A DNA stretch of 64,000 bases from Ceratotherium simum simum (Eukaryota > Chordata > Mammalia > Perissodactyla > Rhinocerotidae): NCBI RefSeq assembly GCF_000283155.1, contig NW_004454163.1:23712977-23776976 (forward strand), written 5' to 3'. The notes beneath the pieces were generated by a model, which saw only the letters and a program-made list of their open reading frames with translations, was not told the DNA's origin and did not search any database. The first letter of the stretch is position 1. Each line of letters starts with the position of its first letter. Positions 23,285-35,895 of the stretch are shown here, piece after piece. The position numbers and the translations under genes were made by a program.

Positions 23285-23470
23285 CTGCTTCCTGCTGGGC
23301 GATCTTTACCGAGTTAATCAACCCCTCTATGTCTCTTTCCCTGTCTGTAAAATTTTAAAAAACAATTCCTATCATTCATAGTTGTAAGGATTTATAATAA
23401 TTTATGCAGCCAGCCTAAGACAAAGCCTGGTACCCATTAAATATTCTGTAATTGGTGGCTGTTGGATTAA
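23285..23470 (+). repeat. MIR SINE
   Basis: TGCTTCCTGCTGGGCGATCTTTACCGAGTTAATCAACCCCTC, then CTGTCTGTAAAATTTTAAAAAAC, then GTTGTAAGGATTTATAATAA and AAAGCCTGGTACCCATTAAATATTC: diverged sense MIR. Confidence 0.7.
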
Positions 23471-24935
23471 TAACAAAACCAACAATATATCTGCTAGCCT
23501 AAAATTGTGCAGAACATGAGCCCTCAAAGGACCTCCCGTTGATTGAATTGAGCAGGAAGAGTGACACCGGAAGCAAAACAAGCTAGTTCTTCCTTCTAAA
23601 GTGATTCTGGCTTGACTGGCTTTCTCTCTGCTTGATGGAGCTGGCGTGGAGACGGAGACTTGACTCTATTTTTAACAGCAAGAGTTATTAAACATTTTTT
23701 TCCTTACATAAAATATCAAAAATAACAACATTAAGAAAATAACATTGTATTATTGACAGAGCTACACTTCATTTTTTTTTTTCATAAGGAAGAGAGAAAA
23801 ATACTTTAATCACTTATAGTAATCATGGTGAACATGTTTTTCAGGCCTTGGCGTTGTTCCCTGTAACACCCCGGAATAATTATTTACTTTTGCCCAAAAT
23901 ATGCCCTTGGTTACAATTTCTGTTGATTACCTTAGAGGTGTGCTAAGATTCCAAAAGGCTGAATTTTGCCCATAACATAATACCTAAATCGAATCTGGAA
24001 ATTGTGCCTACTGGAGAATAGGTACCAATTCAGATGGTGGACTGTAGCATGGCTACATGTAGCACTGCCTTTCCATCTGTTAGAGTTCCTAGTGTCATAA
24101 TTATAACTTTTTTGCTCTGGAAGAAACTGGTAATATGATTCTCAATTTGTCAAGGCTGTAGAGATCCACTAATATAACAATTTGACTTTGGTATTCAATA
24201 TTTTTGCAACTTCTTGTATGGGTAAAAAATGAACTAAGCAGAGAATCATGAGTTACATCTGTATCAATTTTGACCCCTTAATTTTGTTTTCTCTAGGAAA
24301 ATATAAAGACAAACAACTTTACCTGTTAGTTGGTCTCCATCTATGAAAACAAAAATAAAGGAACCAAGCCCATCATATGTACTATCTAGATTCATACTAC
24401 CCAGAAGAGCAGTTGTACTGCAGTGTAGCTATAAAGTCTAGAAACACATCATGCTTGACTCTGTCAAGACACCAAGTAATGGCACACTTGACCTTCTGGG
24501 GGAGGTTCCCTGGGCTGGTTAAGGGACTGGTGGGATGATGGCCAAACTGTGTTGGACTATGTGGCTGTGTGGAGGGGGATGCATGGGCCCCAGACATGAA
24601 GCCCGTAGTTATTTCTTCCAGGGTAGGCTAAAGGCACAAGTTTATTTAATGAATAGCAAAGGTACAAATCATCTGAGGCAATCCACTGCAGATGTGTATG
24701 TGTATGTGTATGCAGGGACTGATAGAAAGGCTGCATTCATGCACTACGTTCATTGCCATTTTACACACGATGGTGAAATATGCATTCCTAATGAGGGACA
24801 GTGCATTGAACTTTTGTGTATGTCATTGGGCACCCCATGTATGTTAATGCAATATCACCAAAGATGTACATTTGCCTGTGCTTCCAAAATGTATGGTCAT
24901 GCTATAGCTCTCTGACTCCCGAGTAGCACAGTGAC
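23471..24935. other. Unassigned sequence
   Basis: No repeat recognised except a short (GTGTAT)n run at 24695-24712. Overlapping frames at 24397-24597 and 24535-24915 (126 codons) have no domain and are rejected as genes. Confidence 0.4.
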
Positions 24936-25048
24936 TAGGGTGACCAACTGTCCTTGTTTGCCTGGGCCTGAGGAGTTTCTCAGGATCAAGACATCCAGTT
25001 TTAAAATCAGGAAAGTTCCAGAAAAAGCTGGGCCAGTCCGTCACCCTA
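24936..25048 (+). mobile_element. Small inverted-repeat DNA transposon relic
   Basis: Left end TAGGGTGACCAACTGTCC, right end TCCGTCACCCTA: about 10 bp inverted ends around roughly 113 bp, with internal TTGCCTGGGCCTGAGGAGTTTCTCAGGA. Resembles a MER53-like MITE; exact family uncertain. TA at both ends may be part of the target duplication. Confidence 0.6.
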
Positions 25049-25547
25049 ACGGTGACATAACAAGATGTGAAAAAGTTGGTCAATATGTGCCAACTCGAAT
25101 AAGCATAGGAAGGGTGAAATCAACCTAATGTTAATTTCTACTGTTAATTTACACAAAAAAGTGGTAGCCATGCTCTCTACTCTAAGACCTGTGATTGCTC
25201 TAGGTCTTAGGAGTATTTTATCATTATTTCCTGCATGGTGTTTGTAACATACAACAGTGAATGAGAGCTACCAACCAAGAATTCATGGGCCAACTCAGCT
25301 ATGCACATCAAGTCCAAGCATGGAGTTAGAGAGGTGCAATGCATAAGCAAAAGTAGAATGAATCAATCCTGCAAGGATTTGTAGACCTTTTCCTCAGACT
25401 TAGAGGGACCTTTGTAGGAAATATTAAACAGGATGGACTGAAAGAAAGGGAGGTATAAACCACTGCAAAGAATCTTCCCAGCTTTGTGACTGCCTCCTGT
25501 CTCTCAATGAGTTGTCTTAATGAGCCTGAGAGAAACATACGGAAATA
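25049..25547. other. Unassigned sequence
   Basis: No gene or repeat recognised. Confidence 0.35.
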
Positions 25548-25690
25548 ATAGGGGCTCTGGAGTGAGGCAGGATTGGGATGGAATCCTAACTCCACGACTT
25601 CTTAGTTGTGTAACTGATCAAGTTACTTAACTTCTCTGAGATTCTGTGGCCTCATCTCTGAAATGAGAGATCCTTAGTCTAGATCAGCTT
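25548..25690 (+). repeat. MIR SINE
   Basis: GGGGCTCTGGAGTGAGGCAGG, then CTTAGTTGTGTAACTGATCAAGTTACTTAACTTCTCTGAG, then CTCATCTCTGAAATGAGAG. Clear sense MIR core. Confidence 0.85.
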
Positions 25691-25779
25691 CCTTTGTCAT
25701 ATGCTCTCAGAGAATTATATTCCTCTTAATTAGAGCACAGAGCTTAGTGGTGATTATTTGCTCAGTGTCAGTCTCCCTG

Positions 25780-25862
25780 TGAGCTCTAGAAGAGGAAGGG
25801 CATCTCTCTTTATTTTAACTGTGTTGCCATAGTGGGCACTCAATCATTTTTGTTGAATGGAG
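25780..25862 (+). repeat. LINE L2 3'-end fragment
   Basis: GAGCTCTAGAAGAGGAAGGGCATC, then CATAGTGGGCACTCAATCATTTTTGTTGAATGGA. Sense L2 3' end. Confidence 0.65.
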
Positions 25863-28084
25863 GAAGAAAGGGTTATTGTGATGGTTACATAGGATAACGT
25901 ACATGTAGGGTTCCTGGAACCTTTTTTTCTTCCTATCTCCCCAACCAAACCCACCCAAATGCCTAATGTTCCAGTCTCTGCTTATATATTTGTAGAAAAA
26001 CATTTAGTTAGATATTTGTAAATATGTAGAGAAACTGAAAATCCAAAGATCAGATGGTATCTCTACATGTTCATTAAATCTGCCTATTTGGCCGAAATGC
26101 CAATTCCTATCCACTTATTTGGGGGTAATATATATGCAAACTTATATTCTGATCAAGGAATTGTGACCATGGAGAACTGGTGGTTTCTTTCATTGTGACT
26201 ACTGGTCCCTATTTCTGTGGTGAGGATGAACTGATTACCAACAATCTAGATGGATTGCATAGATTTTCAAATTATTTGTTTATGCCAATTTTGAGCCCAT
26301 TTATTGCATCCTAGACAAGAATTGTGTCTGAGCAGGCAGTGAAAAGTAAGGACTGGCAGGAAGTTTATTTCATTCTATCCAATCAACTCAATATTTCAGC
26401 TGTATGTGATTTTCTGTCCCAATTATGTAGTTGATTGCTTCCATTTTGACTTCCTTCTGCATGTCTAGACACATCATTAGAACTGACAAAGAAGATGAGA
26501 GAATTTAAGTGGCATGTCCATCTCCACGGCACAGAGCCTTATGAGAAGGCTAATCCTAGGAACTTACTCCTTTCTAAAACAATTCATATAAATCAGGCCA
26601 TACCATTTATTTGTACAAGGAACACTGTTCATCTCACCAATCAATTAATATGGAATAGATACGAAAAATGCAGTTATATCCTGGTTTTATAGTGGGCTTA
26701 AGGAAAACCCCAATATCCTTTCAAGGAGTCCTTTACTTTTCTGTGTGTTTTTAGAGTTATCTAGGTATAACATTTCAAAAATTTTAATGGTTGTTCTCTG
26801 ATTTGATCTCTAAAAGTCCACAGTGGATGGTATATCCTCACTATTGTTCTCCAGAATAGTCTTGCTATTGCCATTTTCTTGCCTCACCACATTCTCTGCT
26901 CTTCCTCATTGTATTACTCTCAGCAACACTTTCTGAAAGGTTGGAAGTAAGGATGAAATTAAAAACATACAGACCAAACAAATACAAAACTTTGTGAATA
27001 AATATGTTATGCATAAACCCAATACGGCAAAATATAGGTTGCTGCTGACACAAAAATACTTGTGTCACAAATGCCGTTTTAGTTTCTACATAGTTGATGC
27101 TGGAGGGAGGTAAAAGCTCTTCTTCTACCCATCTTAGGTTCTATAGCTTGTAAATTAGACTGGCCAATGGAAGATTAACACGGGAAAAACAAACAGATGT
27201 TAATTAACACGCATCATGCACGTATCACATGGGAGTATCAAAGATAAGTAACTCAAAGGTTCGGTTAACATTTTAGCAAAAGAACAATACATTTTTAGAG
27301 AAGTGACAAGACAAAAGAAAAAGACCTCAAGTCTCTAGGGGCAGCTGATTGTGGAAAGGCAAATATACAGGAAATTAACGGAAGACAAGGGCTAGATAGT
27401 AAAGTTTGTTATGTAGATTCCACTGGTGCTATCTCCAGGCTGATAAAGGTCTAAAGTTGTCTTTGGTGATTAACTTTTGTCCTTCCTGGTAAAGAAGGGA
27501 GGAGGGACATCTTTGTAAATTTATGTCCTGTTTTAGGAAAATAAATAGAGGGCAGAGAGCTTTTCTTGTATCTACTTTTTCTCAGTTGCTTTCAGCTCAA
27601 AATAATCCTTATGCCAAATGATGTATCTTGGGATGGCATGTTTTGTATCTTACAATGCCATTGGCCTATTCTTATGCTCCTTTTGTGTGTGTGTGTTTGT
27701 TTCTTTTATTTTTAAACTGTAAGATGAAACTGTCAGAATTAAGGGCATATAAGGTAGTAATCTCTATATAACGCTCATTGGCATATTCAGAGTTCAAATT
27801 GGATATATTTACTTTGTAGAGATCAATTATATGACGTGAAAACTAATTCTAAGTGACTTTTTAAAATAGAAAAGCATACCAAGATCACCTCTTTTACTCA
27901 CTGTACCAGTTCATTCTTATAGTTTAAGATTAAGTTTAAAAATACTTTTTGGCAAATAAAATTTGTGGAATAAAAGTTTGGGAACATTGGACTCTCCCAA
28001 GTTCAATATTTTATAAACTACATGGAGGACATATTATGAAATGTTTGCCCAGTATTTTCCAATAGAATTTATTTTTTCACTCAG
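25863..28084. other. Large unassigned stretch
   Basis: About 2.2 kb without a supported gene. 27090-27660 (GTTGTCTTTGGTGATTAACTTTTGTCCTTCCTGG ... CCAAATGATGTATCTTGGGATGG) resembles an old, widely dispersed repeat that I cannot name. Elsewhere nothing is recognised. Confidence 0.4.
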
Positions 28085-28275
28085 AAATATTTACTGAGTA
28101 CCTCCTATTTCCCAGGTACTAATGCTGTGCTGCCAGTTGTAGGAAATGGGAAGTGAACAAGACGTTGTCTCAGCCCCAGGGGAGCTTACACGAGTTAGAC
28201 AAATAGATGGGTCATTCTTACATGGTGTGATGAGTGCTTTGATAAAGACAAGTCCAGTGGTGCCCGTCAGCTCCT
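28085..28275 (-). repeat. LINE L2 3'-end fragment
   Basis: CAGAAATATTTACTGAGTACCTCCTATTTCCCAGGTACTAATGCTG, AACAAGACGTTGTCTCAGCCCCAGGGGAGCTTACA, then GATGAGTGCTTTGATAAAGACA. Antisense L2 in order. Confidence 0.7.
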
Positions 28276-29334
28276 CTTAGAGATAGATTCATAGCTGAAG
28301 TAATAACTAATGAGGCTGATGGGTTAATCAGTGACCTTCGAGGTTAATCATGGGAGTGGGCTAAGTGGGATCATGATAGTAAGGATGTAGGTTGGGAGGC
28401 CACAGCCTACCTAATCTAAAATCATATGAAAGGACACTTCCCTGAGTTCTAGGAAGTATTTATATCTATGATAGAGATGAACTATCAGGATGTGAACGTT
28501 CTGAAAAATCAAAAACAGATTTCTGGATTCCTTGCCTTCTTCTTGTGCTCCTTTCACACTCTGTCACACACCTAACACATGAAATTTTCTTGCACACAGG
28601 AATTCAATTGTATTTTACCACCTATGAGATTTACATAAAAACAAAATAATGAAAACAGCTTACGTCATTAGTTGCAACCCCAAATATGTTGTGAATGTTC
28701 ATGTAGTGGGCCCATCTTTCTTTCATTCTTCATCAATCTTTTTAAAGCACATGGGTGGCCTTATCACACTAGAGTTTTTGATTAATTCAGAAGTCTGTAT
28801 AGTCCTGTTGTCAAATATGTTGTTTCAAAAATTGAGTTTGTCAAATTTGAATCATCTAATGAAATAAGGTGATTTTTCCTACTGTAAAATCCTTTATTAA
28901 TGTTTTGGTAATATCTCCAGATAGGTATATTTAAACCAATTTTAGTAGAGAGAGAAAAATACTAGAAAATTGGATTGACAATGAAACTTGAATGATTGAA
29001 ATCTGAAGAAAATAACTCCCTTCACAAAAAGCTATAGACTCTGTATGAAGAATAATGATTTCCTATTCTCTGTCTTCTCCATGAGAAGAAATATATTAAT
29101 TCTATAGGAAGAGGAATGTAGGTAAAAGTTCTTGGAGAGTAACTTCTTCTAGAATGTTTAAAGATAGTGGAACTGGTCAGTGTGGAAATTTCTATAATTT
29201 TCTTTTTGACTTTTCAAAATAGTATTGATACTCATTGACTGGGTTGAGGTATCTGTGTTCTTGTCTGAAAGACAAGATGGCTTCTTAGTGGACCTTTGGG
29301 CCCTATTATTACTTCCTCCATCATTGAAATTTTT
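28276..29334. other. Unassigned sequence
   Basis: No gene or repeat recognised; AT-rich. The small frame at 28649-28867 has no domain. Confidence 0.35.
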
Positions 29335-29530
29335 TTTCTCGTGTTTTGTGACTTGGACAAGTTTATCAACACCTCTAAGCCTCTGTTTTCTCTTAAGAAA
29401 AATGAAGATAATCATAGCTCCTACCTTACAGGTTGTGGTGAGGATTCAATAGGACAATGCTTGTAAGGCTCCAACTTAGCAAAAGCTCTAGCATGTGGGA
29501 ATCAATCCACAAATGTGAATTATTATTTTA
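29335..29530 (+). repeat. MIR SINE
   Basis: GTTTTGTGACTTGGACAAGTTTATCAACACCTCTAAGCCTCTG, then AAGAAAAATGAAGATAATCATAGCTCCTACCTTACAGGTTGTGGTGAGGATTCAATAGG: good sense MIR. Confidence 0.85.
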
Positions 29531-30084
29531 ATTACTATTAATAAAGATGACATTCTTGACCTGTCATCAGCAAGACATGCATCTTTAATTTTCTCACATT
29601 GGCCATGGACTTGCATTTGTTGTCTTGCTTTAGACCATTGACACACATTTGTGTGTCTACTGATTAGGGTAAGTGGGCGTGTTCTGGTGGGAAAGGAAGC
29701 CAACGGGCACTTCTTAAAGATAAATACAGCATGCTAACTGGTTGCCCTGGCAAAACCCAGACAATTGACAGCCCCCCATCATGTAATCTTATTTGGTAAT
29801 TTCATATTAAGTAGAGTGAGAGTCTCTGAATTTTGCTGTGATGTAATATTTATGTGAAACTTTCAGTGAGGTTCCCAAACAGAAGACGTATCAGTAGATG
29901 ATTTGAATTTTTCCATTTCTTCAAGGTAATTTCCCTCAACTAAATATTTTCAAGTGCTCGGAAGCTTTGGAAATAAAAATCAACCTCCAAAGAAGCCAAG
30001 ATATATAATGGATGTTTGAAAAGATGTAATCATGGTGATGAAAAATGATTGCAATGATCCAATTTATATGCTGCCTACAACAAA
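29531..30084. other. Unassigned sequence
   Basis: No gene or repeat recognised. Confidence 0.35.
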
Positions 30085-32126
30085 TTGATTTTAAATATAG
30101 ATGAAATGTGTTAAAAGTAAAAGGATGGAAACAGATATATCATGATAATGCTAATCAAAATAAATTTGGAATGACTATATTAATATTAGACAGCAGAATT
30201 TACTAAAGATAAAGACGGTCATTCCATAATGATAAAAGGGTCAATTCACCAAAAGAATGTAACAATCCTAAATATTTGTGGTTCTAACAACAGAGCTTTA
30301 AAATATATGAAGCAAAACTGATAAAACTGTAGGAGTAATAGATGATTCCAAAATTACAACCAGAGATTTCAATATCCAAACTCAATAATTGATAGAACAA
30401 GTAGACAGAAGATAAAGATAAAGAAGATAAGGGTATAGAACATTATCAATCATCCTGACCTAATTGACATTTATAGAACATTCCATCAATAATAGTAGAA
30501 GAAATATTCTTTTCAAGTGCATGTGTATAATTTACCAAGATAGATAAAATTCTGAGCCATAAAATAAGTCCCAATATATAAAATGATACAAATCATACAA
30601 AGTATCTTCTCTGACTGCAATGGAATTAAATTAGAAATCAACAACAGAAAGGCCTCTAGCCAATGTCCAAATATTTGGAAACGAAATAGCACTTTAGTCA
30701 AAGAAGAAATCAAAAGAGAAACTAGAAAATATTTTGGACTGAATGACAAAACAAGATATCAAAATTCATAGAGTGTAGCTAACGCAGTACTTAGAGGGAA
30801 ATTTATAACACTAAAATCTCTCCTTTGAGAGACTAGAAAAAGAAGAGCAAATGAAATCCAAAGTAAGCGGAAGAAATGAAATAATAAAGATCTGAGAGGA
30901 AATCACTAAAATAGAAAACAGAAAAATAATAGAGAAAATCAATAAAACCAAAACCTAGTTCTTTGGGAAGAATAATAAAATTGATAAACTTCTAGCCAGA
31001 CTAATCATGAAAAAATAGATGAGACAAATTATCACTAAGAATGAGAGAGATTCCTCAGATATTAAAAGAATAATAAGAGAATAATATGAATAACTTCATG
31101 CCAATTAATTCAATAACTTAGATGAGATCGACAAGTTCCTTGCAAGACATAAACTATCAAACTTTATTCAAGAAGAAATATATAACCTGAATAGCCCTGT
31201 ATTTATTGAAGAAAATGAATTTGCTGTTAAAAATATTCCCATAAAAAAATAAAAAAAAATAAAAAAATAAAAAAAAAAATATTCCCATAAAGAAAACTCC
31301 AGACTCAGATGGCTTCAATTGTGAATTTTATCAAAAATTTAAAGAACTAATACCAATTTTACATAAAATTTCCCTTCAAAGTGAAGGGGAGTGAATACTT
31401 CCTAATTCATTTTATGAAATCAGCATTACCCTGATACCAAATCCAGGCAAGGACATTACAGAAGAAAACCACAAAGGTATATCCCTCATGAGCATAGATG
31501 AAAAAATTCTTAACAAAATTTTAGCAAATAAAATCTAAAAGTATATTAAAAGAATAATATATCTTGACCAAATGGTGTTTATTCGAGGAATACAAGACTG
31601 GTTACATTTGAAAATAAATCAGTGTACTTTACTATATTAGTGGACTAAAGAAAAACAACCATACAATCATCTCAATATATGTAGGAAAATTATTTAATAA
31701 AATTTTACTTCTATTCGTGATACACACTCTCAATAAACTAGGGAATAGAAGGAACTTCCTAAATCTCACAGAGTGTGTACAAAATAACCTATGTCTAAAA
31801 TCATATTTAATAGTGAAAGACAGGATGCTTTCCCCCTAAGTTCTGGAACAAAGCAAGGATGTCTGTTCTCACTACTCCTATTAAGCCTCATAGTGGAAGT
31901 TCTAGCCAGGGCAATAAGACATGAAAAAGAAACAAAAGGCATCAATATCGGAAAATTTTCTCTATGTAAAACTGTCTTTTTCACAGATGAAATGATCATA
32001 TATGATCATACATAGAGAAAATCCAATGAAATCTATAATAAGTCTGCTAGAATTAATAAGTGAGTTTAGGGAGATTGCAGAATACAAGATTAATATTCAA
32101 TAATCAGTTGTATTTTTATGTAACAA
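30085..32126 (+). repeat. LINE L1 relic, sense, part A (ORF2 region)
   Basis: A-rich sense L1. It carries CAATTCACCAAAAGAATG, 'AATATTTGGAAACGAAATAGCAC', TTAGAGGGAAATTTATAACACTAAA, and 'GACTCAGATGGCTTCAATTGTGAATTTTATCAAAAATT'. The reverse transcriptase region follows (GATACCAAATCCAGGCAAGGACATT). Then comes GACCAAATGGTGTTTATTCGAGGAATACAAG and 'GAACAAAGCAAGGATGTCTGTTCTCACTACTCC'. The last block corresponds to a fingers/palm segment seen in the short frame 31791-32015. Stops and frameshifts are frequent; inactive. Interrupted by an LTR at 32127. Confidence 0.85.
31231..31291 (+). repeat. A-rich tract flanked by a 15-bp direct repeat
   Basis: AAATATTCCCATAAA occurs at 31231-31245 and again at 31277-31291, bracketing 31 bases of A with scattered T. 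L1 sequence is continuous if the tract and one repeat copy are removed. This has the form of an insertion consisting only of a retroposon tail with its target-site duplication. Confidence 0.7.
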
Positions 32127-32579
32127 TGTGGTAGGCTGAATAACACCACCTGCCACCCCTCAATTATATCCACGTCCTAATCCCCAGAACCTGTGAATAT
32201 GTTACCTTACATGACAAAAGAGACTTTACAGATGTGATTAAGTTAAGGACCTTGAGATTATTTTGATTTATCCAGCTGAACCAAATGTAATCACAAGGGT
32301 CCTTATAAGAGAGAGGGAGAGTCAGAGTCAGAGAAGGAGACGTGACAACTGAAACAGAGGTTGGAGTGATATGGACCCACAAGCCAAGGAATACGGGAAG
32401 CCTTTAGTAGCTGGAGAAGTCAAGGAAATGAATTTTCCCCTAGAAAGCCTCCAGGAGGAATGCAGCCCTTCTGACCCATTTTAGACTTCTGACCACAAGA
32501 ACTGTAAGAGAATAAATTTGTATTGCTTTAAGCCACTAAGTTTGTGGTATTTTTTTAGCAGCAATAGGAAACTAACACA
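32127..32579 (+). repeat. MaLR (MLT1-type) solo LTR nested in L1
   Basis: Starts TGTGGTAGGCTGAATAACACC. It then reads 'CACGTCCTAATCCCCAGAACCTGTGAATATGTTACC', 'GCAGATGTGATTAA'-type text (here ACAGATGTGATTAAGTTAAGGACC), CCTTATAAGAGAGAGGGAG and 'ACTGTAAGAGAATAAATTTGTATTGCTTTAAGCCACTAAG'. It ends AGCAATAGGAAACTAACACA. Contains the polyadenylation signal AATAAA near 32513. L1 text resumes right after. A clean 5-bp duplication is not evident. Old, LTR only, with no viral genes. Confidence 0.9.
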
Positions 32580-33528
32580 ACTAGCAACAAATAATATATT
32601 GACATGAAAAACACAACCATTTAAAAAAGCACAAAAATTTGAAATGTTCATACACTGAAAAATACAAAACATAGATGAGAGAAATTAAAGAAGACCTAAA
32701 TTAATGTCAAGATGTACCACATTCATGGATAGGAAGATGTTATTTTTAAGATGTCAGTTCACCCCAAATTGATCTATAGATTGAACGGAATCTCAATCAA
32801 AATTCCATTAGGACACTTTCAGTTTTGTAGATACTACTCTGCAGCTGTTAGACAACTGTTGCCAACTGTTCCCAAGGTTGTAGAGTAATTGAAACTTCAC
32901 ACACTGCTTGTGGGAATGTAAAATGGCACAATGACTTTGGAAAAATTTGGCAGTTTTTGAAAGTTAAACATCTTCTTACTATATGACTTAGCCATTCTAC
33001 TCATAGATATTAACTCAAGTTAAATGAAAGCATATGTGTATAAAAGGACTTGTATACAAATATTCATAGCAGCTTCATTTGTAGTAGCCCCAGACTTGAA
33101 ACCACTCCAAATTTCCATCAACAGTTGAATGAATAAACTATTATAGTAGTTCTACACAATTAAATTTACTCAGCAATAAAAAGGAATTAACTTTTGACAC
33201 ATGCAACGACATGAATCTTAAAATAATTATACTGAGTGAAAAAGATAAAAATGTAGATACTGTATGATTCCATTTATAAAATATTCTAGAAAATACAAAC
33301 TAATCTATAGTAATAGTAGGCAGATCAGTGGTAGCTTGGTAATGGGGCAGTGTGGGAAGGAACAGGAAGGAGGGATTAAAAAGTTTCATAAGAAAATTTT
33401 TAGGGGTGATGGATATATTCATTGTCTTGATATTGATGATGGTTTCACCAGCATATACAAACTGTACACTTTAAATATTTTCAGTTTGTTGTATGTCAAT
33501 TACATGTCTATAAAAATGATTGTTTATT
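32580..33528 (+). repeat. LINE L1 relic, sense, part B (ORF2 end and 3' UTR)
   Basis: Resumes with CTAGCAACAAATAATA, then GAAAAATACAAAACATAGATGAGAGAAATTAAAGAAGACCTAAA. It proceeds to CTTGTGGGAATGTAAAATGGCACAATGAC, CATAGCAGCTTCATTTGTAGTAGCC, and TTTCCATCAACAGTTGAATGAATAAAC. It ends with the 3' UTR blocks GGGGTGATGGATATATTCATTGTC and TGTATGTCAATTACATGTCTATAAAA. An internal deletion (roughly 32830) joins ORF2 middle to ORF2 end. Confidence 0.88.
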
Positions 33529-35036
33529 GATGCATGAACCAAAGTCCCTCACATTTCAGAGAAGGCTATTCTAGGCACTATGGAATACAGTGGTGAATGA
33601 GGCATTCAAGTCATTCTGCATTCTTGTTTTGGGCGAGGATTACTTTATATGGGACCATTGAAAGTGGCAGTAGATGCCCCTCCCCACAGAAACAATGTCC
33701 TTCATTTTTTTATGTTCAGACTTACTGATACAAAGATGACCACCTAGGAGATTTTTGTTCTATCTACACCCCTCTATTCCTACCCTACCAAACGTTAAGG
33801 TGATATTTTATGTTGGCTAATGCTTAACCATTTTTTTGTCTTCAAATTTTTGTTTGACTATTTACGATCTCTTATCAAGGGAAGCCAGGCAAGTCAGGCT
33901 GCTATTCCTGTCAGTGTCACATAGGTGGGCATAGGTTACAGAACAGGGACTTGGGCAGCAATTTGAGTGTTAGTCATCCACAATAGCCAGAGGAGGATGA
34001 AGCTAAAAGACAAGGACAAAACCATATCTGAAGAAGACATCCAGGATCAAAACTAGATATGCCAGATTGGTCATCAATGAGGGGGTGGGAGCAAATGTTG
34101 GGGATTTTCCAGAGTTCCATAGCTAGAGGAAAAAGCATGAAACAGAAATGAGATGAGAGAGGTCAAGACCTTGGTCATAAATAGGGATGGGTTACCTGGA
34201 ACTTTCTTTCATTAGGTGTTGACTGCATGATGTGTGTGTGTGTCACCTGGGTCAGAAGGCACGGAGTTTAAGGGCCTGATTAATGAGTTTAAAGCATGTG
34301 TTCAATGTGATACTTTCTGAGTAATTAAAGTTATTCATCCTCATCTAGAGACGAAGTCAGAGCCTTCTCTGTTTCTTGCTTTTGAAAATTTGCCAGACAG
34401 GACATGATTTCTTTTTCTCTTTTTAAAAGAGAGAATCCTCTCTTAAATATTCAATTCCATTTAGCATAATACAAGGAGCAAACTAAAGGTAGGAAAGAAA
34501 ACAAGAAAGAAGGGCTCATGAAAATTATAAATATTTAAAATATGTGCATTATGAAATGTATCATAGAAATGTAAAATATATATTGGAAGAACATAATCCA
34601 GACAACTACAATGATTAAAGTATCTTACATTTACAGTGTTATGGGACCAACAGGACAGGAATTATACACCTTCTTTAAACAGGGGGAAGAACTTGAAAAA
34701 ATCCAGGGCCTTTCAACATCTGTAAATTTTGAAATTTAAAAGTGGTAAAGATGAAAAAAAGAGAGTTTCTTCTCTAATTAGTTTTGACTTCAATTAAACA
34801 GACGTGAGTGGAACGCTTACAGTTTCACTTGATATACCCTCCTGGTTTTGTTTTCTGCCCTAGTGCAAAAGGGCGAAGATGAAGTCATAGAAAAATCTCA
34901 GCTCTTGCACTATGCAGTAATGTTGTTGCTTCAGAGACTCACCAACATGAAAATTCAAAGTCGATGTTATGGCTAATGGTGATTCTTCAGCCATGTGTTA
35001 ATACAATCTTTCTCAGAATTGAGTAATACATGGAGA
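33529..35036. other. Unassigned sequence
   Basis: 33570-33640 (ATTCTAGGCACTATGGAATACAGTGGTGAATGAGG) is a small antisense L2 end. A short (GT)n lies at 34230-34241. The rest shows no gene or named repeat. Confidence 0.4.
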
Positions 35037-35287
35037 GTTTTTTTTTTGGCTGAAGAAGCTCTGCCCTGAGCTAACATCTGTTGCCAATCTTCCTCTTTTA
35101 TTGCTTCAGGAAGATTCACCCTGGGCTCACATCTGTGCCAGTCTTCCTCTATTTTGTATGTGGGTTGCTGCCACAGCATGGCTGCTACCGATTGGTGTAG
35201 ATCCATGCACAGGAACCGAACCTGTGAACCCCAGGCCGCTGTAATGGAGCGAGCCCAACTTAACCACTAGACCCTGGGGCTGGTCCC
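35037..35287 (-). repeat. ERE SINE with target-site duplication
   Basis: Oligo-T at the left, two GAGCTAACATCTG/GGCTCACATCTG units, GTATGTGGG, CCACAGCATGGC, and terminal CTTAACCACTAGACCCTGGGGCTGGTCCC. Flanking repeat TACATGGAGA at 35027-35036 and 35288-35297. Diverged copy; the overlapping minus-strand open frames are SINE-derived. Confidence 0.95.
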
Positions 35288-35297
35288 TACATGGAGA

Positions 35298-35639
35298 CTT
35301 TTTAGCAGAAAAAAAAAATCTCACATTCTTTGAATGCTGAAAATATGTTTTTATTATAATGTTGCTTGAAATGTACAAATATAACACTACTTATATACTC
35401 CTTATAATCTCAGCTATTAAACAAATATAACACCAAATTAACTTACAAATTAAGTACAAATAATACTTTAAAACCAACACAATTCATATTAACATGATTA
35501 ATTTAATGTGATGGATGACTTTGTACTACTGAAAGTAAATTGCCTCTTATAAGGGGAACTTGCAGACCCCTGGCACACAGATCTCACCTGAGGAATGCGC
35601 TACAACAGTGCTACGACCCTCTTTATGTCATCCTAAGGA
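35298..35639. other. Unassigned AT-rich sequence
   Basis: No gene or repeat recognised. Confidence 0.35.
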
Positions 35640-35895
35640 GGAGTGTGGTCTCATAGATACCATGTGGGATTTAGGGGCCATCAAACCTCAGTTTGAATAC
35701 CTTCTCTGATTTTTTTTTTTGTAAGAAGTGTGACCTTGAACAAGTTAATTTAACTTCTTATGCCTCATTTTTCTCATCTGTGAAATGGGGGGGGGGTGAG
35801 TGGATAATACCCACACTTCCAGGTGTTGTCTTGAGGATTTAGTGAGATCATTTAGGATGCTTGGCCGGTAGAAGGTATTCTATAAGTTTCTTCTC
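35640..35895 (+). repeat. MIR SINE
   Basis: AGTGTGGTCTCATAGATACCATGTGGGATTTAGG at the head, then GTGTGACCTTGAACAAGTTAATTTAACTTCTTATGCCTC, 'CATCTGTGAAATGGGGGG', TTGAGGATTTAGTGAGATCATTTAGG and GGCCGGTAGAAGGTATTC. Near full length with a T-run and a G-run. Confidence 0.8.
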
